In this document: positions 53,101 to 60,402 of the stretch, piece by piece
How the letters are laid out: each line of letters opens with the position of its first letter
How positions within the stretch are numbered: the first letter of the stretch is position 1
Made by a program: the position numbers and the translations under genes
Notes under the pieces: model-generated
What the model was told of the DNA's origin: nothing
The model's database searches: none
The model's input: only the letters and a program-made list of their open reading frames with translations
NCBI GenBank assembly: GCA_003241055.1
Contig: QFOD01000015.1
Span: 59,718 to 123,717, forward strand
From: Roseateles depolymerans
GTDB taxonomy: Bacteria > Pseudomonadota > Gammaproteobacteria > Burkholderiales > Burkholderiaceae_C
Direction of reading: 5' to 3'
Length of the DNA stretch: 64,000 nucleotides

Positions 53101-54303
53101 AAATGGGCGCTCTCCGGTGAAGAGTTCGTAAAGGATGACCCCTGCGGAGAAGATGTCTGATGCGCTGGATGCGGCACCCGGCTCCCTGAACGCTTCGGGC
53201 GCCACATAGGCTTTCTCCACCAGATCAACAATGTCCGTCGCGATCGTCAGGCTGCGGTCCACGCCGGGCTTGGCGAAATCGAAATCGGTGATGCGTGTGG
53301 TGCCGTCCTGGCCAATCAAGATCGCACCCGGCGTCAGGTTGCGATGCACCACACCGTGATGGTGGGCATGGGCCAAGGCTGCCAACAGGTCTTTGGCGAC
53401 GCGCCACTTCTGGTCCAGCGTCAGCGCCAACTGGGGCCGAGCCATGTGCACTGTCAGCGCCTGGCCCGGCGCATCGTCCAGGATCAGGATGAAAGACTTG
53501 TCGTCATCGGTCGGGAAGAAATCCCGCGCCGCCACGATGTTGGGATGCAGCGGTAGCTTGGACAGCGCCCGGTAGGCATTTGCAATGCGGTTGACCTGCG
53601 CCTTGCGCACCTCTTCAGGTTGATAGGGGTCAGCCTGGTACACCCGCAGGCGGGCCGTTCCGCCCGCGAACGCGTTTTCGGCACGGAACTCGGTGTAGGC
53701 CTCCGCCGCCCCGAGCTTCTCTTTCACCTGCCAGTGCCCAAAGCGCTGCACGGCGGAAGCGGGCTTCACCACCTTCAAGGCATGCAGGATCAATCCCTGC
53801 TGCTGCAGGATGTTCTTGGAGAAGCGTGTCGGAATGCTCGTGGCATTTTTGAAGTAGCGCTCTGCGTCCTTCAACTTCACCACCCGGTCTGCATCGAGCT
53901 GCTCGCGGTCATTCAGTTGAGCATCGGGCGCGGTGAGCAGGATGGCGGCATCGACATAGATACCGTCCAACTCGTTCCGACCGGGATTGGCCTGAGTCAC
54001 CAAGCCCTTCACCGTGCGCGCATGACCGCGCAGCTTGCCAAGCGGCGATGGATACGGCGCGCGCCCCTCGGGGTACCACTTGTTGCCGTACACATCGATG
54101 GTCCCGCGCGTGCCCTTCACGTCGATCAGATACAGGGCGTGCGGCGTCAGCAATGCGATGTCGATCTCGAAGCGCTCGCCCTGTCGCTCGATTTCGAAGT
54201 TGTGAAGCAGGACGAAACTGTCTGGCAAGCGATCCCGCAGGTAAGCGATGGCGCTGCGCTCTGCATCGTTGACCGGCTGGCCTACTGGGATCACTTTGGC
54301 CAT
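50128..54303 (-). CDS. mad6: MADS defence protein MAD6: NERD domain, pseudokinase, protein kinase and P-loop domain
   Basis: A 1391-residue protein. Residues about 10-130 are a NERD domain with a PD-(D/E)XK-like core (FEIDIALL at 45-52, LIDVKG at 59-64). A first kinase fold (about 188-460) is degenerate: HRN at 320-322 instead of HRD, and DFD at 340-342. A second kinase (about 495-760) is intact: GRGSFG 507-512, K529, HCD 620-622 with KPRN, and DFN at 639-641. A third part has Walker A GNAGDGKT at 842-849 and runs to the C-terminus, with a CELCDLKDSC cluster. It is probably the signalling hub of the system. The start shares one base with the mad5 stop (TAATG). Confidence 0.9.
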   Translation of the reverse strand: MAKVIPVGQPVNDAERSAIAYLRDRLPDSFVLLHNFEIERQGERFEIDIALLTPHALYLIDVKGTRGTIDVYGNKWYPEGRAPYPSPLGKLRGHARTVKGLVTQANPGRNELDGIYVDAAILLTAPDAQLNDREQLDADRVVKLKDAERYFKNATSIPTRFSKNILQQQGLILHALKVVKPASAVQRFGHWQVKEKLGAAEAYTEFRAENAFAGGTARLRVYQADPYQPEEVRKAQVNRIANAYRALSKLPLHPNIVAARDFFPTDDDKSFILILDDAPGQALTVHMARPQLALTLDQKWRVAKDLLAALAHAHHHGVVHRNLTPGAILIGQDGTTRITDFDFAKPGVDRSLTIATDIVDLVEKAYVAPEAFREPGAASSASDIFSAGVILYELFTGERPFAGEPTTVWDRAGEFLNKPSALRPELNEAFDAWLQSLCAFDEHQRLTASAALAALNALLQPVAQVANQPAEALKPEVFEVDDAQTDYLNLAAGHRLTHKFIVEKKLGRGSFGVVYKVIDTLGDVARTVKLIVSDRHSTLDRLKKEYRHLVHIPEHPHVVRVLDADVIPGRDIPFLVFEYVEGADVGDMIHDRLLSPEDALELGKQVIEGLVHLHAQGFHHCDIKPRNLLWTQKGAKIIDFNVSVRADDKESRGGGSRRYLPPDFDPEVIPHNGERADRDLYALGLTLYEALTARYPWDTTEPPINKPAPDPRELSGFADLAPELVNVVLKAIAPRRAERFHTAVDFRDALAEVRHARRVQTVSLAAMVTAVSCGQPALAQSAPNTNAFVSHLLTLYSQSRRSNAGTRGMDALGFSAYVDTALDRALLPAVLQGEFRLVLISGNAGDGKTAFLQRLEKEVEARGGSVNRGLANGSELSLDGKRYLINYDGSQDEGNKDNNQVLLDFLAPFKGNDAASWRPQETRLIAINEGRLVDFLAAHERDFPALTALVRRAFATGEAESGVAVVNLNLRSVVADDASNAESGSILERTLRSIVRPENWAACELCDLKDSCYALHNARSFQDEIAGPRLLERLKTLYTMAHLRGRLHITMRDLRSALSFMLIGNRDCGEIHALYASGKHDDVARSFYFNSWMGGGQTTSDRLLTLLSDLDVGKQEDPRFDRGLDFVQPDDRALFRFERRGQFDFEVLKRLFGDLPRGVSDASVRHRARKHREYVAMARRKHFFERRDASWEKMLPYRSAKRMVEIVRGEMPIDELTSEILHAINRGEGLQRPERLGASLALQLRQVEHGTVRSYRLFPVEGFGLQVQDFAAKARFVEHLPTGLLLKYQGQGAGAISSELIINLDVFEMLVRLNEGYRPSVEEMQGFYLCLGVFKNSLNAQPYREILLTTTGHDFYRLARHDDGRVEMRLLHGPVKGARQEEAAESGARGN

Positions 54304-55694
54304 TACGACTCCCCTCTGATCTTCTGCTCTAGCATTCTTATGGCTTTCAATTCTGCTTGCCGTGCTTGCTCGATCATTTCGTGAGCTTCAATAACAGGTT
54401 TCGCGAATGACTCCCTCACTGACGGATCTGGCCACAAAACTCTGAGCCTTGAAATGTGTGGCTCCCACACTCTAGGAATACTATTCCCACATGCTTGCCG
54501 CTTGATCAGTGCCTCACCAACCCTGGTTCTCAAAAACAAGTACAGAAAGGCGCCGTCAATTTCTGTGAATGGAGAAATTCTAAAAACATCATCAGCACAA
54601 AAGGCACCCTCAAGCCAGCCATTAACATAGAGCGGCCGTCCGAAGAGGCCGTAAATTTGACCTGCAGCCTGGAAAACCACAGTTCCTCGCTCAAGGATAA
54701 ATTCATCAAATTTTGGCGTTCGCCTACTTACGTACCTAGGCTCCTCGGGTTGGTATCTATAGATGTCATTTCCGCTCACAAAAAGTCGACCATGTTCTTC
54801 GCTATCGACCCAAAGGCGCTTGAAGATCGGAGGCTTAAAGAACCTTTTTACTACTGCTCGAAGCGGAGAAACTCCAAGTGGGCTGTCATCAAGCATTTTC
54901 TCCGCCGTAAGGGCCGCAGCAGAGTGATACGGTGCATCCAGACGATCGTTCAAGTCCGAAAACATGACGCTTGAGTGCGAAAATTCGGTCACTTGCGGCA
55001 AATTTCCGGATGTAAATCCAGCGGCAACCTCCAGTTTGGTCAAGGCATCCGATATTTTCTCGCTAGCAATGCTGCGCAAATTGGCGGCTTTTTCGATCAA
55101 CAGATGAACTTCGCCCTCAAACTCAACACCGAGCCTTGGCATGGGCAAGTCGGCAATATGCTCTGGCTCAATGTGCTGAATAATTGCACCATAAGTACCC
55201 GCAACCACCAGCGGCACGCCGTAGCGGCTCGACAAGAAAGCATATAAATAACCCGGAGGAATGCATTCTTGATTCGGGACAACTCGAAGAACGTGTTCTG
55301 AACAAGCCATGCCGACCATCTCAGGACGCACGTAGGTCATTCGTCCGATCGTTCCAGATCGCGTAATAAGGGTCCAAGCGCTGCCAAGTTTAAAAAGTGG
55401 ATTTTGTTCGACCTGCCTCTTCGAAAGCAAAGGTAAGGCCGACAGATCAGCCGACAAGATGTCCGAGCTGCCAAGAAATGGAACCCCATACTGCGGGTCA
55501 TCAACCCAAGTTCTGCCTTCTCGACCAGCGTGATAGATCCGCTCCGTAACAGTCGATAACCTGTCGACTGTTTGAAACCTCTTCAATGCGTCGCGCGCTT
55601 CCAATGCACCTGACATGTACGGGTTGCAGTCGAGCCGTCGACCGCCTTCTTCCAGCCATGCCGAGCGAACCGCTTTCCATTTCACGTTACTCAT
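54303..55694 (-). CDS. mad5: MADS specificity subunit MAD5 (HsdS-like)
   Basis: A 463-residue type I specificity-like protein from the ATG at 55694. The first half has TLITRSGTIGRM and AIIQHIEPEHIADLPMP, standard HsdS blocks; the second half repeats the plan (GTVVFQAAGQIYG, SIPRVWEPHISRLRVLWP) and ends in a long helix. Two target-recognition domains imply a bipartite DNA site for the MAD2 methyltransferase. The gene is much more AT-rich than its neighbours, which suggests that it has been exchanged separately, as usual for specificity genes. The start overlaps the mad4 stop by ATGA. Confidence 0.88.
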   Translation of the reverse strand: MSNVKWKAVRSAWLEEGGRRLDCNPYMSGALEARDALKRFQTVDRLSTVTERIYHAGREGRTWVDDPQYGVPFLGSSDILSADLSALPLLSKRQVEQNPLFKLGSAWTLITRSGTIGRMTYVRPEMVGMACSEHVLRVVPNQECIPPGYLYAFLSSRYGVPLVVAGTYGAIIQHIEPEHIADLPMPRLGVEFEGEVHLLIEKAANLRSIASEKISDALTKLEVAAGFTSGNLPQVTEFSHSSVMFSDLNDRLDAPYHSAAALTAEKMLDDSPLGVSPLRAVVKRFFKPPIFKRLWVDSEEHGRLFVSGNDIYRYQPEEPRYVSRRTPKFDEFILERGTVVFQAAGQIYGLFGRPLYVNGWLEGAFCADDVFRISPFTEIDGAFLYLFLRTRVGEALIKRQACGNSIPRVWEPHISRLRVLWPDPSVRESFAKPVIEAHEMIEQARQAELKAIRMLEQKIRGES

Positions 55695-56347
55695 GCCACT
55701 GCCTCCTGCGGGAACCATTGCAGCAAGGTCGCGTGCAGTTCTGAAAACGCTGAGTCTGTACATCCTCGAATCGAGATGTGCTCAGCCAACTTCTGGTAGA
55801 TCGCAGAAGAACGGGGTTGCCGGGTCTGCTTCAGCACCCATTCGGCGGCTTCCTTCGGTCGCGGTGGCTTGGCGGCGTCAGCAGGCCACCATCCGCTCTC
55901 CGCCAGATGCTGGCGCAGCGACTTGTCGCCTTTGTAGCGAAGCACCTCAGCCACTTGCGGCTTGTCCTGCCACAGCCAGTTTTCCAGCTCGGGCTCGATG
56001 CCGATCACTTTGACCGCGTCCACGGCCCAGCCACTGGCCACCAGCTTGGCCGTGATGTCAGCAACGATGGCGTCTTTGCCGGGCGAGCCTTCCCATTCAC
56101 AGTCCAGCACCACGAGGGCGCGATGGTGGCTGCTCTGGTAAGGGCGCAGCAACTCGTGGCCCTTGGTGTAGACGCCGGGGTCGTTGCCGCCTTCATCCAC
56201 CAGGAGGTCGGCACCGACATCCGTATTGATCTCGAAGGGCGCGCAGCCGAGGCTCAGGTGCCAACGCTCGCGCTTGAAGTACCCACGGAAGGTGGCCGCC
56301 ATATTGCTGTCGGCCACCAAGATGACGCAGGGGCGTTTGTTCATCAT
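55691..56347 (-). CDS. mad4: MADS defence protein MAD4
   Basis: A 218-residue protein from ATG-ATG at 56347, overlapping the mad3 stop. Acidic motifs LLVDEGGND and ALVVLDCEWEG, separated by about 40 residues, could form a metal site of a TOPRIM or related fold (RloB/DUF4276-like). GIEPELENWLW follows. A small acidic effector-like protein next to an AAA ATPase is a common defence pair. Fold assignment is tentative; operon position is the main support for the name. Confidence 0.78.
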   Translation of the reverse strand: MMNKRPCVILVADSNMAATFRGYFKRERWHLSLGCAPFEINTDVGADLLVDEGGNDPGVYTKGHELLRPYQSSHHRALVVLDCEWEGSPGKDAIVADITAKLVASGWAVDAVKVIGIEPELENWLWQDKPQVAEVLRYKGDKSLRQHLAESGWWPADAAKPPRPKEAAEWVLKQTRQPRSSAIYQKLAEHISIRGCTDSAFSELHATLLQWFPQEAVA

Positions 56348-57681
56348 CCCAGCACCCCCGCTGCGAACAGGCTGCCAAGATCGATGCCACCGCGCCACTC
56401 TTGCAGGCGAGGATGGTCCGTCCCGGCGACCATCTCCACGCCACCTTCGCTGGCTAGCCGTGAGCACAGCAACTGGTCCAGCTTGGCACGCGCTAAGACC
56501 ACCGGCGAATGCGAGGACACCCACACCTGGCTGTCATACATGGACGAGAGCGATTGCAGAACCGCCTCAATGGCGCGGGGATGGATGCCGTTTTCTGGCT
56601 CTTCGGTCACCAAAATGGCCGGCTGCTTGCTGAGGTAGGGCAGCAGCGTCAGCGTGAGGATGCGCAGGGTGCCGTCCGACAAGCCGGGGGACGGCACTTT
56701 GAAATCGCCCTTGTAGCTGACCACGAAGTAGGCGTGGTGGTCGTCCTCACGCTCACGCACTTCGATGTCCGTGACCTGCGGCAACGCGGTTTGCACATGG
56801 GCAATCCAGTCGGCATAGCGCTCGCTGCGGTAGTCCGCAGGCGCAGCTTCGGGAGACCCCTCGCGCTTCAGCTCCAGAGCCAGCCACGGAATGTTGCGGC
56901 CGTTGGCGGTGATGACCTTGGGCTGGCCCGGTGGGCTGGCCTGGCGCATGGCTGACCAGTTGGGCTCAAGGAACACAGCGTCGGTAGTCAACAAGCTGTG
57001 CAACCACCGTGCAGCGGGGTAGCCAGCCTCGGACTCGAACAGCACGCGCGGCATGGCCAGCAGCGTCTCGGGTAGGCCGACCTTGACGGCTTTGGCGTGC
57101 GGCGTTTCTGGCTTGAATTCCGACTCGTACCCAATCTCGCGCTTGAGCGTGAGGTGCCACAGCTTCTTGCTCGCTGCCGTTGCACCGTGAAAGCCTGCCT
57201 GTCGGCGGTCTGGCCCATCAGCCTCGGGGAAGAGGAAGAGGTACTCGTAGGCCACCAGCAGTGATTGGTCCGCACCGATACGCAAGCCGATCTCGTAGCG
57301 GATGTGGGTCGGCCATTGGCGGCGATCTTCCTGCAAGGCCTGGCGCGAGCGCTCCGTGCGTTTGCTGGCAAACAGGCCTTCAAGCACTTTTGATTGCACA
57401 GCCTCGGGCAGGCGGGCTTCGACAGCCAGCGAGAAGTCGCTGCCGCGCCCGGCGAACACCAGTTCGTTCAGGCTGCCAACACGCGGCGGCAATTCAGGCC
57501 GACGCTCCATGAACGGCGCCGAGACATTGTTGGCACGCAGCAAGTCACCCAAGAGAACGGGCAGGTCCAGCAAGGTGGTTTTACCAGAGCCATTGGCCCC
57601 GACGAGGACGCGAAAGTCGCCGACATCGACGCCCAGGCGTTCGAAGCAGCGATAACGTGTGGCTTCAAGTCGCGTGATCAT
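56344..57681 (-). CDS. mad3: MADS AAA-family ATPase MAD3
   Basis: A 445-residue ATPase of the RecF/OLD-like AAA_15/21 class. Walker A GANGSGKTT lies at residues 28-36, an ABC-type signature LSDGTLRIL and Walker B ILVTEEPENGIHP near 340-375, and a switch His in SSHSPVVLA. No TOPRIM domain is fused to it; the next gene, mad4, may supply that role. The ATG overlaps the mad2 stop by ATGA. Confidence 0.88.
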   Translation of the reverse strand: MITRLEATRYRCFERLGVDVGDFRVLVGANGSGKTTLLDLPVLLGDLLRANNVSAPFMERRPELPPRVGSLNELVFAGRGSDFSLAVEARLPEAVQSKVLEGLFASKRTERSRQALQEDRRQWPTHIRYEIGLRIGADQSLLVAYEYLFLFPEADGPDRRQAGFHGATAASKKLWHLTLKREIGYESEFKPETPHAKAVKVGLPETLLAMPRVLFESEAGYPAARWLHSLLTTDAVFLEPNWSAMRQASPPGQPKVITANGRNIPWLALELKREGSPEAAPADYRSERYADWIAHVQTALPQVTDIEVREREDDHHAYFVVSYKGDFKVPSPGLSDGTLRILTLTLLPYLSKQPAILVTEEPENGIHPRAIEAVLQSLSSMYDSQVWVSSHSPVVLARAKLDQLLCSRLASEGGVEMVAGTDHPRLQEWRGGIDLGSLFAAGVLG

Positions 57682-59720
57682 TTGCTAGGCTCCGGATGTT
57701 GGGCGCGGAACTCGGCATAGGCCTTAGCGATTTCGGGCAGGTCGTCGTCGAGGATGCGCTCCTTGCGGTGCAGGGTGCGCACTTGCAGGCCACCGCCGAT
57801 GCGGACCTTCTCTTCGTGGCTGACATCCACCAGGATTTCTTCGCCGTCAGGGTGGCGCTTGTAAAGCGTGTTGCCACGGCGGTCGAAGCCCACCTTCTCA
57901 GCGACAGCCATGAAGACGGGGTAGTCCTTCTTCTGGCCCAGGTCTTCTGCCTTGATCACCTCTTCAGGCTTGCGCTTCAGGAAGAGCAGGCTGGTCAAGA
58001 TGTTGACGTTGGCCTCGACGATGAAGGACTCCACCGGCAGGTCGATGCTGGCGAGCACCCAGCAGTGGCGAAGAATCCAGTAGCGGATGTACTCATCGCC
58101 AGGGTTGCCCAGGATGCCGTCAGGCAAGACGATGCCAGCACGGCCGCCCGGCTTGAGCCACTTGACGCATCGTTCGATGAACAGCACCTCGGGCGACACA
58201 GCAGGCTTGATGGCGTTGGTCATCACGAAGCCATCGCCTTGCCGCTCCCAGCGGCGGGCCAGCTCGTACTGCTCCAGGATGGTCTTTTCGGTGACCGGAA
58301 TGTCTGAGCCAAACGGCGGGTTGGTCATCAAGACATCAATGGTCCCTAGCGGGATGGCTGCCTTCGCGGCCGGCACACCTGGCAGGTGGCCTGCTGGGAA
58401 TTCCAGCGAGTTCATGTGATAGAGGTGGCCGAGCGAGTTGCCAGCCATCATCACGTTCATCTGTGCGGCACGAACCAGGAAGGGATCGAAGTCAGCACCG
58501 AAGAGGTTGTTGGCCGCGAAGTGGGCCAACCGGTCTCGGATGGAGACAAACTCTTCCGTGTTCTCGTCGCCTGCCTTGATGCGCTTCTCTTCGTGGAAGA
58601 CCTTGTTCAGGTAGTTCAAGGTCTCGACCAGGAACCCACCCGTACCGCAGGACGAATCGAGCACGCGTTCATGCTCCTTGGGCGCCAGCATCTTGACCAC
58701 AAGACTGATGGCACCACGCGGAGTGAAGTACTGGCCGCGATCTCCACGCAGGTTGGTGCCGACGATCTCTTGGTAGGCCGTGCCCTTGGCGTCCACATCG
58801 GTGCGACCAAAGTCGTAGCGGGCCAGTTCGGAGACGATGAATGCCAGTGCGCGGTCGGACAGGGTGATCTCTTCGTTGCCCTTGAATAGACCGTCGTACT
58901 TTTTCTTCACCGCCTCAAAAAGCGGCTTGATGCGCAGGCGGATTTGCTCTCGGCCCGCAACTTCAAACGGCTCGAACGGCCCCACCCAGAAGCGACGCGC
59001 ATCGTTGGGCTGCTGCTCGTCATACATCTTGCAGAAGATGAGGTACAGGAACTGCCAGAAGGCCGCATCCTTGGGCATGCCTTCGTTGCCGTGGATGTAG
59101 TTGTGGCAGCGACGGAAGGCCGTGCGCAGCATGACCGGATCGGCACGGCGCAGGCGCCCCATGGAGCGCCCTTCAACGCTGAAGGTGTCGTCACCAAGAG
59201 GCCAGTCGCCGATGGGCTTGAACTTGGTGTCGAAGCGGGTGACTTCTTTCTTGAAGAAGAAGAACTCCAGGCCGTTGGTCCACAGGCCGTAGTCGCAGCT
59301 ATCGACTTCAGCCATTACGGTTTCCAGCACCTCGAACTCTTTGCGTGCCTCTTCCGGATCGCGCATGCGATAGGCACCTTTGGTGCCGAGCTTGGGCTCT
59401 TTCTCCACCACCAGGGCGCGGTAGAGGTTGTCCACCGTGTGTGCTTGGCCAGGCTTGAAGATGGCGATGTCGAGCTTGCGGTTCTTCCCCAGCACCTTGA
59501 CCTTAAAGTCAGGCTCCATGTCTTCGGCGGCAATGCCGTACTCATGGATGATGGCGCGGGCGATGCGCTGGCGGACTTGCTCTTTGTCGCTGTCCTTCAC
59601 CGGGTTGCCGGTGATGTAGTCAAAGACCTTGCCCTCTTCGAGCGCGCTCTCGGGCGCCTGGGCTTCTTGATCAAGGTCGCTCATATCGTTGTTGTCCTGT
59701 GTGGAGCGCTGCTTAGGCAT
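57678..59720 (-). CDS. mad2: MADS N6-adenine DNA methyltransferase MAD2 (HsdM-like)
   Basis: A 680-residue methyltransferase from the ATG at 59720 (another in-frame ATG is 12 codons later). SAM-binding motif I LDSSCGTGGF is at 354-363 and catalytic motif IV TNPPF at 466-470, both complete; GQYFTPRGAISLVV marks the HsdM-type core. The N-terminal 130 residues resemble the HSDR_N-type domain (KLDIAIF ... ALVVEKEP). With MAD5 it should methylate adenine at a bipartite site and label self DNA. The start lies eight bases inside the end of mad1. Confidence 0.92.
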   Translation of the reverse strand: MPKQRSTQDNNDMSDLDQEAQAPESALEEGKVFDYITGNPVKDSDKEQVRQRIARAIIHEYGIAAEDMEPDFKVKVLGKNRKLDIAIFKPGQAHTVDNLYRALVVEKEPKLGTKGAYRMRDPEEARKEFEVLETVMAEVDSCDYGLWTNGLEFFFFKKEVTRFDTKFKPIGDWPLGDDTFSVEGRSMGRLRRADPVMLRTAFRRCHNYIHGNEGMPKDAAFWQFLYLIFCKMYDEQQPNDARRFWVGPFEPFEVAGREQIRLRIKPLFEAVKKKYDGLFKGNEEITLSDRALAFIVSELARYDFGRTDVDAKGTAYQEIVGTNLRGDRGQYFTPRGAISLVVKMLAPKEHERVLDSSCGTGGFLVETLNYLNKVFHEEKRIKAGDENTEEFVSIRDRLAHFAANNLFGADFDPFLVRAAQMNVMMAGNSLGHLYHMNSLEFPAGHLPGVPAAKAAIPLGTIDVLMTNPPFGSDIPVTEKTILEQYELARRWERQGDGFVMTNAIKPAVSPEVLFIERCVKWLKPGGRAGIVLPDGILGNPGDEYIRYWILRHCWVLASIDLPVESFIVEANVNILTSLLFLKRKPEEVIKAEDLGQKKDYPVFMAVAEKVGFDRRGNTLYKRHPDGEEILVDVSHEEKVRIGGGLQVRTLHRKERILDDDLPEIAKAYAEFRAQHPEPSK

Positions 59721-59928
59721 TGCGGGGCTCCTTGTCGTCAAAGTCATCACTGCTGGCAGCGGCACCGCCCTCGCGCACCCAGGCGTCCACGTCTTCTTTT
59801 TTGAACTTCCAGAAGCGCCCAACCTTGTGCCCCGGCATGCCCTTGGAGGTCACCCAGGTGTAAATGGTGTCTTTGGCTACGCCGAGGTAGTCGGCGATCT
59901 CATCGACAGAGAGCCAGCGGTCGTCCAT
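59713..59928 (-). CDS. mad1: MADS excisionase-like helix-turn-helix protein MAD1
   Basis: A 71-residue protein from the ATG at 59928; a TTG at 59940 would add four residues. WLSVDEIADYLGVAKDTIYTW and GHKVGRFWKFKKEDVDAWV (positions about 4-45) form the winged MerR/excisionase fold. An acidic tail follows. As first gene of the operon with repeats just upstream it is a likely autoregulator, or a recruiter of the methyltransferase. Confidence 0.85.
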   Translation of the reverse strand: MDDRWLSVDEIADYLGVAKDTIYTWVTSKGMPGHKVGRFWKFKKEDVDAWVREGGAAASSDDFDDKEPRNA

Positions 59929-59950
59929 GTCTGCATCCAAACAGAAATGC

Positions 59951-59967
59951 GCCGCCAGAGTGGCGGC
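59951..59967. promoter_or_regulatory. Perfect 7-bp dyad in the mad1 leader
   Basis: GCCGCCA (59951-59957) and TGGCGGC (59961-59967) are perfect inverted repeats around a three-base loop, 23 bases upstream of the mad1 ATG. In RNA this is a stable hairpin that could limit access to the start; in DNA it could be an operator. Confidence 0.5.
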
Positions 59968-60008
59968 AGCTGAACGCAGTCTACGCCATTTACAGCCGGT
60001 TCTATAGG

Positions 60009-60035
60009 GTTTGATCCAGTTTGATTGGGTTTGAT
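60009..60035. repeat. Three GTTTGAT repeats with exact 10-bp period upstream of MADS
   Basis: GTTTGAT occurs at 60009-60015, 60019-60025 and 60029-60035 (ATCAAAC on the mad1 strand). The period of 10 bases places the copies on one face of the helix, and the flanks also repeat in part (GGGTTTGAT twice). This is a typical binding array for a small winged-helix protein. It lies about 80-110 bases upstream of mad1, overlapping the expected promoter. Confidence 0.7.
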
Positions 60036-60121
60036 ATTGTCTGGCGCATTTGAGCCGGGTGCAGGACTGGTTCAGTCCTAACCTGATTGCCAGCGCCGGA
60101 ACGCGAGCCTCGAGGCCTGAT

Positions 60122-60229
60122 ACTCAGCAACACCTGGATCACACGGACATCGACCTTCTGCTCCAGCAGATGCGTCGCGAAACTGTGCCGCAGCGTGTGC
60201 ATCAACAAGCGCAAACTCTTGAAGTTCAT
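60122..60229 (-). pseudogene. Truncated tyrosine recombinase (integrase) fragment
   Basis: A short minus-strand stretch encodes LMHTLRHSFATHLLEQKVD followed by RVIQVLL, the C-terminal catalytic box (H-x-L-R-H) of XerC/IntI-like recombinases. The preceding and following sequence in this frame is unrelated, and the C-terminal Tyr region is missing. It is a remnant, not a gene. The rest of the 474-base gap between mad1 and the gene at 60403 holds the repeats, the dyad and a palindrome listed separately. Confidence 0.75.
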
Positions 60230-60370
60230 CTCGGGTCGCGATTTGTCTTCAGCGCGCCATTGCGTTTCGGACATGCGATCGCCTGCTGGGTGGGGGTTGT
60301 TCTTCAATGAACCTCATCTGAAGTGGCCCCGGCTCTGATGGGCAACGAAGACTGCAGCCTGAAATCGATG

Positions 60371-60395
60371 TACTACCTGTATAAAAAAGGTAGTA
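60371..60395. promoter_or_regulatory. Palindrome in the promoter region of the nucleotidyltransferase-fold gene
   Basis: TACTACC (60371-60377) and GGTAGTA (60389-60395) are inverted repeats around an AT-rich 11-base centre that contains a -10-like TATAAA. The start codon follows seven bases later. An operator placed on a promoter this way suggests tight repression or autoregulation. Confidence 0.6.
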
Positions 60396-60402
60396 TAGAA
60401 AC

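Noticed and set aside
60002..60307. 101-codon frame as a functional integrase
   Set aside because: Only about 36 residues match a recombinase; N-terminal domain and catalytic Tyr are missing.
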